Shown here in pieces: positions 22,105 to 34,981 of a stretch of 64,000 bases of DNA. The DNA is from Macrobrachium rosenbergii (taxonomy: Eukaryota > Arthropoda > Malacostraca > Decapoda > Palaemonidae), in assembly GCF_040412425.1 (NCBI RefSeq), contig NC_089753.1, positions 43,657,913-43,721,912 on the forward strand, read 5' to 3'. Every line of letters starts with the position of its first letter. Within the stretch, counting starts at the first letter, position 1. The notes beneath the pieces were generated by a model. The model saw only the letters and a list, made by a program, of their open reading frames with translations. It did not search any database and was not told where the DNA came from. Both the position numbers and the translations under genes were made by a program.

Positions 22105-25100
22105 CTAATTTCATTCATTCGTTACCAATGTTTCAAAAGCCCTACCAAATTATAAACACAGCTTTCCTTCCTTCTGTGGACAAAAATTATCATTACCCAA
22201 TTAAAGCTTCTATTCTTCAAAAACTACTCGCTGAGCTGCCTTAGATGGCAATTTTCCTCATGATATCATACTTACCTTTATTTTGGAGGTTCTTGTGCTG
22301 TTAATCAAATGTTTGGTCTAGTTTTATCACTTTCTAGTCTTTATAACCCAAGTCATAACATTTACTAAATAATTAGTTTCAGCTTAAAACTTCATTGCTT
22401 TACAACCAGACCCTACATGATCTGTCATATTTTCTAAATGATAACCTCACAACTAGCGCTTATATCCTCCTATCAAAAGACATAGAAACCAATTTCTCTC
22501 TGTTACTACCAAAATGACGATTAATGTTCAATCTCAGACTACTATAGGCAAAAATATCAAGGTTAAAATCAGCAACTTCCAAATCAAAAAGAGAAAGCAA
22601 TTTTTCGCCCATGTAAAAAGAAATATCACATGATAACTTGCCACTGTTCACAATTCACATAATCAAGAAGAGACAATGGGCTCTACCTTCCAGTAAGCTA
22701 CGTCATGTTACAGTTGAGCAGATATCAGCATAAATATACTGTATACAAGAATAAACTTCAACTATGCAATTTCTTAGACAAAATGTTTAGACCTTTTTGT
22801 TAATATAAAAAAAAAGGACTGGAAAAAGGGTGATGTGCAATGCTTTTATTACTTTCTGCAGATGTGAAAAGAACATGGCTGAACTATAACTTGAGTCACA
22901 CTTGTGAAACTCACTTCAACTGCTGCCCCCTAATAAAGAGGTATCTAGAAGACTTACCTCTCACTTCAAGCAGTTTTATATTTGAAAATATAAAAGAACT
23001 TATAATAACTGCAAAGAGAACAGCAGTAAGGATCCTTTTGGCTTTACCTACATAGGTAGTAATAGCTAAAACTTTACCCAAGAAGAAGCACCATACTTGA
23101 GAAAGTAACCAACTAAATTTACAGAATCCCACTGTTTAAATTAATATGTTCCTAGTCTACCACAAAAGCAGTTGCAAAAACATGTCATTGTACTGTAATA
23201 TTTAACAGAACTCATAATTTGGTCCATAGGGTGGAATTACAGCTTATAAACAAGCTTTGAAAGGAGCAGTTGCAAATACAGTACTGTAATGCATATCAGA
23301 GTAGCAATAACCATGTACCAAAAACCTAACTTTCATTTAAGCACTGCATACCCCATTTTGTAATAAAATACATTTCTGACTCCCACAAACAATCTACTAG
23401 AAGGCAATCTGACATAAAAAGTCTTCTGCATTAAAGCAAATTCTACAATTAAAATAAAATCAAAAGCATTTCCACTACTGTATATACAGTATTTCATTAA
23501 AGTCCCATTAATCAAATACTGTATATGCCTTATTCCGTGACCTACAAGCCCCCAGGCTCACCTGTCTCTTAACTGGTAGAAAGAGGCTAAGTTCTACTAA
23601 GTGTGTTCGCTGCAGGTCCTCGGGTCTTTATTTGTTAACTAACTCACTTTTTTGTGGTGCAACAACAATTCCACTCAATTACAGGGTTTTCCAACTTCCA
23701 TATCTAATCTACTCATTTAGAAATCACTAGTTCTTAAAGCCTTCCTCACTTTGTGCTTAGTAAATGGTAAAGCGATGAAACAGCAATTTCTGAAATTAGT
23801 AGGTATTGTGTAGTTGCCAAGTTGGCCTCTGAGACCAACAGCTATGTCAGAACCAACTATCCTGCCCTATATTTGTTTTATCACCCTGTCTCAACAGATA
23901 TGTCAGAACCAACTATCCTGCCCTATATTTGTTATCACCCTAAGTGTTCTGCTTTGTGCAATGGGCTCTTCATTCAGTCAGTGTCACTGAATGCAGGAAT
24001 TTTCATTAATCATTACACTAATTGGTTTTTTGGTGAAATTTTACATGAACCTGCTCCTAACTAGCTAAGAAATCATAACTTAGTACATGAGACAGTATTT
24101 TGTTTGGGCTAACCACTTTCCATGCGTTCTTTTATTTACTGTAGTGTGGCAAAAAGCTTGGTTTATGTTGCTATTTGTTACTATTTTTTAGCATACTATC
24201 AGGTATTTTTGATATGATTATGTTTACTACATATCAGTTACATTTGCTGCTGATGGTAAATGGAACTGATTCTATAAATGTTAAACAGTGATATTAAGTA
24301 GTGCTTCAGTGTCTCACTCTTCACCTACTGATTTTTTAGTACTAGCAGTCTTTTTGCACATCAACAGCTGTGACCCACTGCTGCTACAAACATCTTTTGC
24401 TTTATGCAACATATGTACCCTAAGTAAATAAATCCTATAAAACTATGAGCTATAAAAAGAGTAACAAAGACTCATACAGGCCACAAGTTCTGTTCCTGGA
24501 TTTTTCAGGCATGCTTAAACACTGGGATATTCAGCATCCCCCCCCCCAACAATGATTCAGGCATATATATGATTTACAGGTTTGTGAAGTTTCATTATTT
24601 ACCCATTGACCATACTGTGCACTTATCTGCAGTTTCCAATATCCCCAAACATGCAGCACAACAACCACTGACCACCGTGTAGGAAGTTACTGTCCTCCCT
24701 GTTATATAAGTACCCGCATTCTTGTCAAAACAGCTCTGTGATAATCTTCCCAGCACTGGAGTCTTCTACCATCAATGTTCATATTTATCCATTAATAAAT
24801 TTCCTCTTCATTCTTTATAATTAGCAATTTTCTTTACCTTTTCTACTCCTTTTTCCAGAGAATGTGCTATTATATATAACTTCTTACTTAAAAACAAAAA
24901 AAAGGGATTTGTCTAGCCAGCTCCCTGTAAGTATTATTACCTTAAATTTAACACTGTACCTGTAAATTTAACCATTTTCTTTATGACTTGTGTACAATTC
25001 TGATAAAACTTTTTGGTTCAGTTTTCCCTAATTTTCTTATATGGAGTGGTTTACCTCAAGTCAGTTGGCTCTGGTTTTGGTATTTTAAATCACTTAATTT

Positions 25101-25889
25101 TTGTAGTGTTAGTTTTTAAATGCAGTATTTCCTCGATCATCTGCATATGCACTCTCTGCAACTTGACACTGTCCACAAGCAACTGCAGCTGCCAAAAACA
25201 TATATGTGAATATACAGTATATAGAATGAATGAAATTAATAAAATGCCGTGTTTAGTTTGCGTAGCTGTGCAGACAGAAAACCATGATGATAACACTGCC
25301 AATACTTCATACAGCACACTGAGAAAGGGGTACTGTGGGGGAATAGGCCAGGGTAATCAAATTCAGGGGAAGGAAGGCCAGGAGAGCACAGTAGGGAGGG
25401 CTGGGAGGGCCCTTGTCTGGTTGGGAGATCATGTGACTATCGCTGCCTCAAAAGTAACGACATACACAAAAAGTCATTAAACATTCTGTTTATTGCCTTT
25501 GAGTAGTTGACAGAGATGCACCATGGTCATAATAACATCAATGAACTTTTGTGGCAGGGAGATCACTTGTGCTTTGGATGCTTCTGTGAAGGTTATTGGC
25601 TCAAAAGCATCAATGTCATAAAAATCATTTTGTTTATACATTTGAATGGCTAATAGAGATGTGTCATGCCTATGTCACATTAGTTTCCTTCTCTCATTGG
25701 TCACCTGCAAAGATAGCAACACAATAGTTCTAAGGCATGCCCTGCTTTTGTGTCAAGTTGCTCGTCATTCCTCAGTGAACGCTTATTAACCAGTTGCTGT
25801 GTGGTACCACATATCACAATGCATGATCCTGATTTTGTGGTTTTTGTTGGTTTTCCTGCAGTGTTGCAGGTGCTGATTTTACTGTGTAG
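22105..25889. other. Intron 5: AT-rich, no gene seen
   Basis: I see no supported gene or RNA. At 23848-23941 a roughly 55-bp block with CAACTATCCTGCCCTATATT occurs twice in tandem. The rest is AT-rich with short unsupported ORFs. Confidence 0.55.
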
Positions 25890-26560
25890 TGCTGTGTATT
25901 CTGTGTATGGCCACAACACCTAAAAGGGCCTAGAAGATAATGACACTTCAGCAGAAGCTGGAAATCATCAAAAGGATCAAGTACGGCTGGTCCATTACCC
26001 CCATCATGGCAAAGTACCTTGCAGGACATCAAGAGTGCAAAGGACAAGCAGCAGAAGTACTCTCAACCAACTCTGAGAAGACAACTTCCAGGAGTGAGGA
26101 CCACAAGGTCATGAGGAGGTTAAACAGTTGATCTTTATCTGGCTTCATCAGCAGAGGTTGGCCTGGGTGCATGTGTGTAGTGCTGAACTGAAGGCTGCTG
26201 CTATGAAATTTGCAGGTATGCAAGGGGTTGTGGACTTTAAGTCATCTGAGGGTTGGCTGTTTCAGTTCAAAGCCCAACAAGGGGTTTCCAACTAGAAGAC
26301 TCACGGTGAAGCCTTGGATATTTCCAAGGAGGGATAGAGGAATTTCAGCAGATGTTGAAAGATCTGATGGAAAGGAAGGCCTTGCTTTCAGTCAAATCTG
26401 CAATCCTGCCAAAACTGGTCTACTCTATCACTCCTTATTCAGGAACACCTTGGCTGATGAGAATGAAAAGAATTCACCCAGCAGAAGGCTTTCTATGCAA
26501 CATGTGTCTGCTTTGTTATGAGGTTCTTCCCTCTGCACTTACACTTGGATGATCACTTGA
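25890..26560 (+). pseudogene. Pogo/Tigger-type transposase remnant
   Basis: The plus-strand reading gives TLQQKLEIIKRIKYGWSITP, the start of the CENP-B/Tigger helix-turn-helix (usual pattern LxxKxxIIxxxExGxS). It then passes through stops to a second DNA-binding-type motif, EGWLFQFKAQQG in a nearby frame, comparable to WLxRFKxRHGI. No DDE catalytic core was recognised. The copy is broken by stops and frame changes and lies in an intron, opposite to the host gene. Confidence 0.6.
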
Positions 26561-28376
26561 GATGTCTCTAAAAAAACACTTCATAACCACTTCAATGAAA
26601 CAACATAAAGTCTCTGCTTACCCAAAATCTACACACAAGCTAACCAGCATGATGACTAATATGCATAACAAACATTAGTCCTAGCTAACTCAAAAAGACA
26701 ATTATCAAAAACATTCAACAACAATACTCAAAAAGTACTAACAAAACAGTAACTACCAATCACAAAGACCATAATTACTATCAGCAGCAGAACTTCTTAC
26801 GTCTGAAAAACTGGGAGGAAAGTTACAATATTAAGAAAGTGCAGAAACACCACAATATACTAAATGAAAAATAAAAAGATGTTAACAATAAAATGCAAAC
26901 ACTAACCAATCCTAGAAGTAGTAAACAAAGTCTGGGGAATCTTGTGAGAAGTCAACAGGTTCACAGATAGCATGAAAATGAGCCAGTGTGCCATGAAATA
27001 TCCCGGGACTCATTTGGCTACTGTTTAATTCCCTCTTTACTTACTATTTCTTCAATAGGAAACTGGGTTGTCTGAAACACTTGACTGTCCATGAAATGGG
27101 CTAATTCATAAGTAATAGATTTGTTACAAAACATAATTTCTGTTTCTAAAGTAATTCACAAAGCAAAAAATCAAAAACCTATCACTATGTCGCCTCTCAG
27201 GTAGATGTGAAAAACCAGAGTATTTCTGACTTCCATAAATAAATAACACATCCCCTCCCCTCCCCTCCCCTCCCCTCTATCATATTTTGGCACAGAGTGC
27301 ACAGACGGCTGACAAACCACCATTTGTAAAATTGGATTCTATAACAAATAAAAAATCACTGTAGCATACTAGGGTACCCAAATATTAAAAATTTATACAA
27401 GGCAAAAAAAGCCTGCATTGTATCTTGTAAAGGAAGAGCACCTCGGCCACTGATAAACCCCAGGTCTCATCTCCCCAACAGTTACCTTCCCATCTCCCAC
27501 AAAACCTAATCATTGATTGTGAGTCATGAAACCAACCTAATATAATTTTTGCATAAATCCACAAATAATTTTTCCCTAATCATCCCAACAAAAAGCCATA
27601 TGAAACAAAAAAATTAAATTTTATTGGATTTTTCCTCCAAGTATGACCTGGACCTTCACTTTGACCTGAGTTTGTACATCAGCATTGTTGTGGTTTATAT
27701 ATGCCAAACATGAAGTCTCTTCTTATAATTCAAGTAATCAATTCTCACATCTCATGACGCAACCTTTGTTAAAATCTTTGTAAAAATCCACACAACTTTG
27801 TGTAATCTGGTTAACAAAGAAAAAAACAACCTTGTCGAAAATACAACTTCCTTGTCAGAAGTAACTAAGGTAAGGTTCCTCTTGTTCAATACTCACCTAT
27901 AAGAATTACCTAATGTAGTGAGACTCAATTATCAACAAAACATGCCATACCAGGTATTGTAGCCTAAGTAAAACATAAGAGGCTAACATTTCATGGACAC
28001 AAGAAAAACAGGCAACTGAACTGTGCTCTGTCACTTAAACACAATTATCACTGGAAATAACTTCAGAGCTTCCTCCAATCTATCGGCAGAACAGCAAAGA
28101 GGCAAGAAATGATGGCGAGATCAAATCAATTAGTACACTTCACTTGGTAAAAGCCCCCAGCATGACAGTGTTACATGACCATTCCCTAAAAGGAAAAATT
28201 CCACCAGACTTGTGAAGCATCTCCCAAGATGACCACAAATAATCTACATCACAGATCCCATGTTCCTCAAAGGAGGATGCATGAAGAAAACCAATAAAGT
28301 ATGGGGTAGAAGACTATGCCTACTGTCTGCAAAATGGCCATATCCCAATAGCCTCCATATGTGATTATCATCCTAC
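26561..28376. other. Intron 5, proximal part: no gene seen
   Basis: AT-rich intron DNA. The only distinct feature is a (CCCCT)n microsatellite at 27251-27276. Confidence 0.55.
27251..27276. repeat. (CCCCT)n microsatellite
   Basis: Five uninterrupted CCCCT units. Confidence 0.95.
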
Positions 28377-28577
28377 CTCCGCCGTGGGTCACGTGGGGAT
28401 CTGGGGCGGGAGGGGGAGGCTCCAACCTTGCGAGGACCAATGCCCGAAGGGTCTCTGGGGTCACGTGGATGTGACGAAGCCCTTTCTCCTCCTCCCTTTT
28501 CCTCACCACTTCCCTCCCCAATGTCACTATAGCCTAGCTCATCTCTGTAAAGCTCCTTGAAGCCACTGTGTGCCCAC
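28377..28577 (-). CDS. Exon 5 of the RS-rich host gene: conserved core end and Pro/Arg-rich linker
   Basis: The acceptor is a run of 27 T followed by GCAG (28578-28608 on the minus strand); the donor is GAG|GTAGGA at 28376. The exon is 201 nt, entered and left in phase 2. The first base completes an Arg begun in exon 4, giving RWAHSGFKELYRDELGYSD. It continues with an acidic/Gly stretch (GEGSGEEKGGGERA) and Pro-Arg repeats (SHPRDPRDPSG, SPSRPRSPRDPRRR) leading to the RS domain of exon 6. The RW-x-HSG-[FY]-KELY block is the most family-like segment of the protein, resembling vertebrate NKAPD1. Confidence 0.85.
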
Positions 28578-28581
28578 CTGC

Positions 28582-28608
<27 letters not shown>
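28582..28608. repeat. Homopolymer: 27-base T tract of exon 5 acceptor (A on plus strand)
   Basis: Pure A27 on the plus strand. On the gene's strand it forms the polypyrimidine tract directly before GCAG of the exon 5 acceptor. Confidence 0.9.
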
Positions 28609-28612
<4 letters not shown>

Positions 28613-29393
28613 TCACTAGGAGTTATACTACTTTTATAATTATAAGGAATTTCACAGAAATCACACATTTTTAAAGTAATTTGTATTCCCTAAGTATACA
28701 AACCACAGCCTTTTATTTAGTAGTATTCCTCAGTGTGAGCTGAAATCAGTCATTGAAACTTAGTAACAAGGTAGTTAACAGGCAGTAGGTGTTTGAGTGA
28801 GTGGAACGCACCATTCACCTGCCATCACCAAGCACTTGTTTCTTCAGTATCAGGGACTATACAGGGTGGTTGAGGTTGGATTAAAAGGCTCTGGTTTGTA
28901 TACCTAGGAAAAATACAAATTGCTTTAAAAATTTGTGATTTATTCTTACGGGATACCAAACTATTGCCTTTTATAAAGGAGACTCACACCTTAGGTGGAT
29001 GATAGGTTCTCACCTGACTGGAAATGCCATGCTCCTGGTCATGATATGGGCAGAGACGTAATGGCTCCTGTAACCTATAAACTCTGTATAGGGATGCAAG
29101 AATGTTAGGACCCTGAGCCAGATTAAGAAGAATCTAATTCATTCTCAGTAAACTTAGGAAAACCAAGTGCTACCTTAAGGATAGGGTAGCACAGATTAGA
29201 GGGCACCTAGTAACTGAGTCAATCACACTGATGGGTTCAGTTGGTAGCTTTACCAATCCTTCCCCCCTTGTTACAAGCTCTTACGGCAGGATGCCAGATT
29301 GAGAAGTCTACCAGTATCTTGTCTCGTCCAGCACATTCTCAACCTGACTGCTGCCTTTCAGAGGAAGGCAGAAAGGAACAAAGGGACAAAGAA

Positions 29394-29640
29394 CTAGCCA
29401 CTCACCCATTTGACCTCCAGTCTTACACCACCTGGGTAACTTTGGCAAGATGCTTTTTTTGTTAGAGGATCTTGGAAACTATACAATCTGTTGGACAACC
29501 CAATTTGGGTCCTAAGAAGAGTCAGAAAACTTGTAGACAACATCCCTGGGGTAAAATGAGGTAAAGGGAGTCTGGTGCCAAAACACACTTGCCCTGATTA
29601 CCTGTAAATGGCTTGGGATAGGCCATCATCCCTGGCTCCA
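29394..29640 (-). pseudogene. DIRS G tyrosine recombinase C-terminal remnant
   Basis: The minus-strand reading WHQTPFTSFYPRDVVYKFSDS matches, in place and pattern, D's WKHQTIFTSFYLKDIAHKSID, the stretch after the H-x-x-R box. Other recombinase blocks are not clear because of stops. Confidence 0.5.
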
Positions 29641-31250
29641 TGAACTCTCATCTAGACTGGAGGACTGTCCTCCTCACCACACAAACTGCAAGTCTGCTAA
29701 ATCATTTTATGAAACCAAACAGTAAGAGCATTCTAAACACCACCTCCTTGTGCATGGCAGTACTACAAAGAGGCCCTGACACTCTAGCCAATGAGGTACA
29801 GTTCTCATTAGATAGTGCCGCAAGGCCCACAATGAGTAATGAAGCACCTCATCCAGCTTCAAGTTAACAAATTCTCAGAGGGATGGAGGTAAGAATGTTC
29901 AAAGCTCCTATAAGCATGCACAACTCCAATGAGGATTAAAGGTCCATGCCTTTTAGTCAGGACACCTGGCTCAAGAAAGCAACAGGCTTCACAGCAGAGA
30001 CTGAGAAGAGCTTGTCTCCACAAAGGAGAAACACTGCAACTGTAACACCAATTGGATAAGATGGTCCACTCTCTTGTATATGGTAGTTGAGGCTACCTCT
30101 ACAATTACAACTAACAGAAATGAGTGTAACCAAAGGGTATCTCTAGGCACCTCAACCAGAATACCACTCTGCAAAGGGGCCAATGAGGAGCTACAAGGGA
30201 TATCTCAGATCTGAGGTGACAAACGCAAAGTTGATCACTTGCCAAATCAGGCTGAAGAAGGAAAAACATAGCTACTGTACTCAGATGTCCAAAGGGCTAC
30301 TGGAAAGCATTTTCTATAACAACTGGGGTCTAGAACACAGGAGCAGAACACCAGGAGCTTCCTGTAACCATGTGGCAAACAGGTACCTCAATAGTTTACT
30401 GCTACAGCTAAAATAAGCCTTTCTCCACAGAAAGTAGGGATGAATCTGGCCTAACTAATTGCAGCTGGCAGTTAATTTAGTTAGTTATAAATGATTTGTT
30501 TAACCTGGTCTGCCAAAATATACCTGGCTGACAACTGACAGGGGGGAGAGGAAACTGTAACTCCATGTGTTGACATAAACTACTCCATTTGTTGACATAA
30601 GCTACTAAGTTGTGTTGTGCTCACCTACAATACAGTGACCTATTGCACAGTCACAGAGCTTGCAGGACTGGCAGCACTATTCACAAGTCCAAGATGTTGA
30701 TATGTAGATGGGGCTCACCCTTTGTCCACACATTTGAGGAGGACAGACTACTTAGGTGTGCACCCTACCCCTCTGATGCATCCTAGAAAAGCAGCACCTC
30801 TAGAGGGAAGAAAAGTCTGAGGGAACTCCCACAAGGAAGCTCCTCTTGTCCAGCCACCAAGCAAGGCCCTCTCTTACTTCCCTGCTGAAGGGCACAAGAT
30901 ATAAGGGAGGGTGGCTCGAGGCTTCTCAGTGCCGCTTCAGTTGGAAAAAAGCAGGTGGAAGCACCTATACAGAATGAGCTTCTCCAGAGATGACAATTGA
31001 CCAAAGACTACCTACAAAAGGCAACCTGATTGCACCTCTTATGGCAACAACTGTAATGAAACCTCCTACGGCTGGCTGACACAAGTCTGACTGGAAGACT
31101 CGCTGCCACCACATCTTGTTCTGGAGCAACTGTGCCTCCAAGGATGCCAGAACTAGTTACTGTCTTCGTAATGCTACAACATATACCTTGTAAATGGGCC
31201 CAAGATGACGACAGGGGTGAACACTCGCATGAAAACTGGGGGGCTATCAC

Positions 31251-31760
31251 TTACCTAAAGCACAGTCTCATTTCATATAAAGAAAAGTACTTCCTAGAGG
31301 ACTGATGGATGAAAGCTTGTAAGCACAAGTCATTCAGATCCAATGAAAACATGAAGCTGCCCTTTCTGATGGACTCCAACTCAGAACAAGCTTTTTCCAT
31401 CTTGAATTGAGTCTGTATGACAAACTCTTTTGGAGAGAGTTCGATGACTGGTCTCCAGCCAACAACTGTTCCTTCACCACCAGGAAGCAAGTGAGGAATG
31501 TGGACTGGAGAGCATCATCTTCAACTTCCAGCTCTTTCTTCTCCAAGTTTGTGTTTCTTATCTCAGTTTTAAAGAGGGGAGGACCCTCCTGACACTGGAC
31601 ACAAGTGTGGCTACCCTCAAAAGGCTTATCTGCAGTTCCCTCTGTCTTTTTAGAGGAATTGGAGACCACGCAGTGGATCAAGGTGTCCTGGCTGTCAAAA
31701 TGCCTCTTTACCACCCCCTCTACTTTACTATTCAACAGCCATAAAAGGGAACCCAACACC
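31251..31760 (-). pseudogene. DIRS G reverse transcriptase remnant
   Basis: Minus-strand frame 31251-31490 reads GWRPVIELSPKEFVIQTQFK followed by MEKACSELESIRKGSFMFSLDL and IHQSSRKYFSL. It matches the fingers/palm of A and F (GGWRPVLxVSxLNxFVxxTxFxMETxxS...VSLDLQDAY...IHPxSRKFLRF). Catalytic DLQDAY is changed to DLNDLC. No YLDD box was found. Confidence 0.7.
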
Positions 31761-32975
31761 TATCCATAGTTCTCAGCAAGACTACTTTCAGCCGAACTTG
31801 TAGACATAAGCAGTCTATATATCTTCTGGCATTTAGAACTTCCTCCGGCATGGCAATAGCAATAAAGAAATTTACTTACCGAGACAGCAGGAACCCTTCT
31901 GATCTGCAGATCAGACAGATAACCTGGTTCAAGACAGCATGAGCAAGCAGCAACCACAGTTGGAATGATTGCTTCACCTCTTGGGCACTGCAAATGAATG
32001 AATGACTTTAAGTTATCAGGCGTCGTGACGAGTGTGTTTTATTGATGAGATGGGTCAACAGAGGGGCAGTGTTTGCTTCCCCAAGATATTAAGCTCACAA
32101 TGAGTTGAATGATCTCCCATTCTAGCTCTGCCTGAAGAGAAGTATTGGATCCTCTCCCAATAGAGGCTGAAACCAGTTTGCCATGGTCAACACATTAAAT
32201 TACAATTCAAGGTTGACTTGTAACCACTTAAAATCATGGTCCACATTCCCACAGACTTTTGTATGATGAGTTGCAAGTGAACTAAAAGCTAAGACTGAGC
32301 ATTCACATGTGATACCGTACAGCATCAGAAGTCTTGGACAAACTAGGAACACCATGAGTTTGCTTGATCACATGCATGGAGCTCACTATGGTACTAAGTA
32401 GCATCGCAATATAGTTACGTTTTGCTCATGAACCCTACAATGCTCACATATGATTCAGGGATCATGTTCATGTACACTGGGAGTTCTAGACAAACTAAAA
32501 ACCATTTGAAGGTTTCTACAATCACTTTCAAACAGACTGACTTGATATCCACTGGTATCATACAGCAGTGGCTTGACCCATGAGAACCTATGGTGCCTAC
32601 AATTCTGGGATAATATAAGCACCAAGCAAGAAGGTAGCACCAACTTTTTTCTACATATCTTAGCAGAGACACAAAAAGGAACACAATTCGAGACTGTCCC
32701 AGTGTTTTGGAAGTAATGGGAAGACACTGGTTCACAACCACCCTGTGTCAACTCTATTTCATGGCAAACGTACCACCTACAAATGAGAAAATGCTGTCAC
32801 CGATCCCCAAAAAAGGAAGGTGCTCACTCAACATCGAAAGAACTTCTTGTGAGAAGGCTTCTGAAACCACCTCCTCCTCTTCCTACCCTGGAAGTAAGAA
32901 GAGGCAGAAGAGTTGGAGAAGAATGAAGATCTCCACCTCTCCATCACTGAATCCTACTCTCCTCAGGAAGCAGTG

Positions 32976-33401
32976 TTAGTGTACAGCCAATACCTGACCC
33001 AGGGGATCCCCGCAGGCAAGACAATCACTACAGGAAGCTGAACAGCTTGAGTTTCTTGGCAGAAATGACACCAAGAACAGCAGTGAAAAACAGGTTGCTC
33101 GGAGTACAGTGGAAACATCTACAAGTACTCCAGCAAAACCGAGCATGTAGGAAGCAGAAAACCACAAAAAATTAGTCACACCTGGGAAGAGCTCTACACA
33201 TGCACCTGGGTTATCACTGTTGGGGATAATGGGCTGGTCGCCTATCCTCACAAGCTTAACCCCTTTTGTGAGAGCAGAACTTAGGGAGAGAGAAAGAAGG
33301 AAGTCTGGAAATAGCTGAGAAGATTCAGCAGTATCAAGGGCACAGTAATCCCCTTCAATGATACTGGTAAACATCTTCTGGCCTCCCTTTGTTGCTGTCA
33401 A
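32976..33401 (-). pseudogene. DIRS G gag-region remnant
   Basis: This 141-residue minus-strand frame begins MTATKGGQKMFTSIIEGDYC and contains a Cys/Ser cluster (SSCSASCSDCLACGDPLG). It lies just inside the right terminal repeat, where gag starts in A, D and F. Homology is not clear beyond the Cys-rich module. Confidence 0.4.
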
Positions 33402-34079
33402 AGACCTTTTAACTCAGCTGCAGCCAAAGAAAAAGTGCTTGATGACCACAAGTGACTAGGGGGTTCTCCCTACTCACCCACCTACCACCAGTTAATACCT
33501 TGTTATGAAGTTTCAATGACCAATTCCAGCTTACGCCGAGGAATACCTCTACATAAAAGGTAATAGTTTGTATTCCCATAGGAACAACTAAAATGTTAAT
33601 AATTTGATGCTGCAACCCCTAATAACTAGAACAATGCTCACTAGGGGAAGGATTCATTTTTTAAATTGCTAACAAACATTCTATTTCTCTCTTTTTTTTT
33701 TTTTAATACACAAACATCAGGTTACCTGCTTACAGCAAGTCCATTTTGTCATATGTCAGATTTGTAAAGGATAGATTTTACTATGTTGTACCACTATGTT
33801 CCTGGTGTAAAATATGAATGCAAACAGCATATATACAAATTAAATTGAAGAAGTCTCCAAAACATAAGCATGCTCCATTTTCTCTCAAAATGCTAAGTGA
33901 GAGCTGAATAAACTAGAGAAAAGAAAACTACTGGTAAATAAGCAAGCTTATGATTGGTGTAAAGGCCCAGTACTACTCAACATAACAGAAACATTGGCAC
34001 AGACAAGGAAAATGGAGATTTGGAAAAGGTATGACAATAGAATATTAAGATTCAAGGCCAGTATACAGATTTAATAGCC

Positions 34080-34272
34080 ATGGAGGAAGTGGCAAAGAGA
34101 TGTGGTGTAAGGAGGCTAGAAAGCTGACTAGGACCCAACAAGTTGAGATGGTTTGAATATGTGACGGGAGGGGATGAGGAAAAATTTGTCAGAAAAGTAA
34201 CAGATATGAAAGTAACCAGATGAAGAACTGCAGGAAGACCCAAGAAATTAAGGAAAACGGTAATGGAACTTG
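34080..34272 (+). pseudogene. Non-LTR retrotransposon ORF2 C-terminal fragment
   Basis: The plus-strand reading with two in-frame TGA stops gives EVAKRCGVRRLES, LGPNKLRWFEYVTGGDEEKF, VRKVTDMKV and RTAGRPKKLRKTVMEL. This is the typical end of many LINE ORF2 proteins (LRWFGHVxRxxExxxxRKVxExxxxGxRxxGRPKxxW). It is a short, dead fragment. Confidence 0.75.
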
Positions 34273-34882
34273 TTTCTTGACTAATCAAATAAAGGAAATA
34301 AGCAACATAAAACACTTTGAGATGATGACAGCAAGTGGTAAGGGGCAAGCCGGCATTTTCCTGTTCTAAGGATGCCAAGGGATGAGAGGAGAAAGCTGAC
34401 CGAGCGAAGGAATATCAACCTTAAGCAACAGGGACCTCACATTTCTGACAGGTACTGAGCACCTATTCACACCCACTCCAGTACAGTAATTACAGTCTAT
34501 TAAATTTCTATTATTTTTCAATGCAAATTCATACATTATCTTTCTTATTTTTATTAATATGAATCAACTTATAATTTACCATGTACTGATTCAGACTTTT
34601 CTCTTTCATCTACCAACTGTGCTATAACTTTAATGCTTATCGTGCATTTTCTAAATTTATAGCGAAAGAGAGGCTCACAGCTCTTGACGAAGACATCTGA
34701 TACGTTTTTACTATCAAGGCTTTATAGTTTTCCTTCTATAATTTTCAACTACCATTTACCAAGTATTTATAAGCAGATAAAATATATAATCACACATTAC
34801 CACTATACAGCATAAAGTAGTTACTGTACTGTACAGTTAAATACATAGGCTTATGAGTTTCCTTTTGTAGTATTCTTATAAT

Positions 34883-34981
34883 AACCTATCATACTGTATT
34901 ACAATGCACTTTCAGAGTTAAATTTCTGCAGACTACATGTGTTTAACTCTGAAACTGCATTGTAATACAGTATTATAGGTT
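34883..34981. repeat. Short imperfect hairpin, 40-bp arms
   Basis: AACCTATCATACTGTATTAC (34883) pairs with GTAATACAGTATTATAGGTT (34962-34981), and TTCAGAGTTAAA with TTTAACTCTGAA. The loop is 19 bases. It has about four mismatches, in the size range of a small palindromic MITE or a precursor-miRNA-like fold. Confidence 0.85.

Larger units (their letters stand above)
28658..33594 (-). mobile_element. DIRS-like element G: decayed, in intron 4
   Basis: The left end (28658-28860) and right end (33400-33594) are inverted repeats; after reversing the right end, both contain TATTCCTC, TCATTGAAACTT and TAACAAGGTA. An internal complementary region at 28880-28980 joins inverted copies of the left tip (GGTTTGTATACCTAGG) and right tip (TACCAAACTATTGCCTTTTAT). 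Sense is minus. It encloses recombinase, RT and gag-like remnants in DIRS order. It is strongly decayed, with many stops. Confidence 0.7.

Noticed and set aside
22840..23055. 71-residue ORF as a possible small gene
   Set aside because: No start context, domain or splice support in AT-rich intron sequence.
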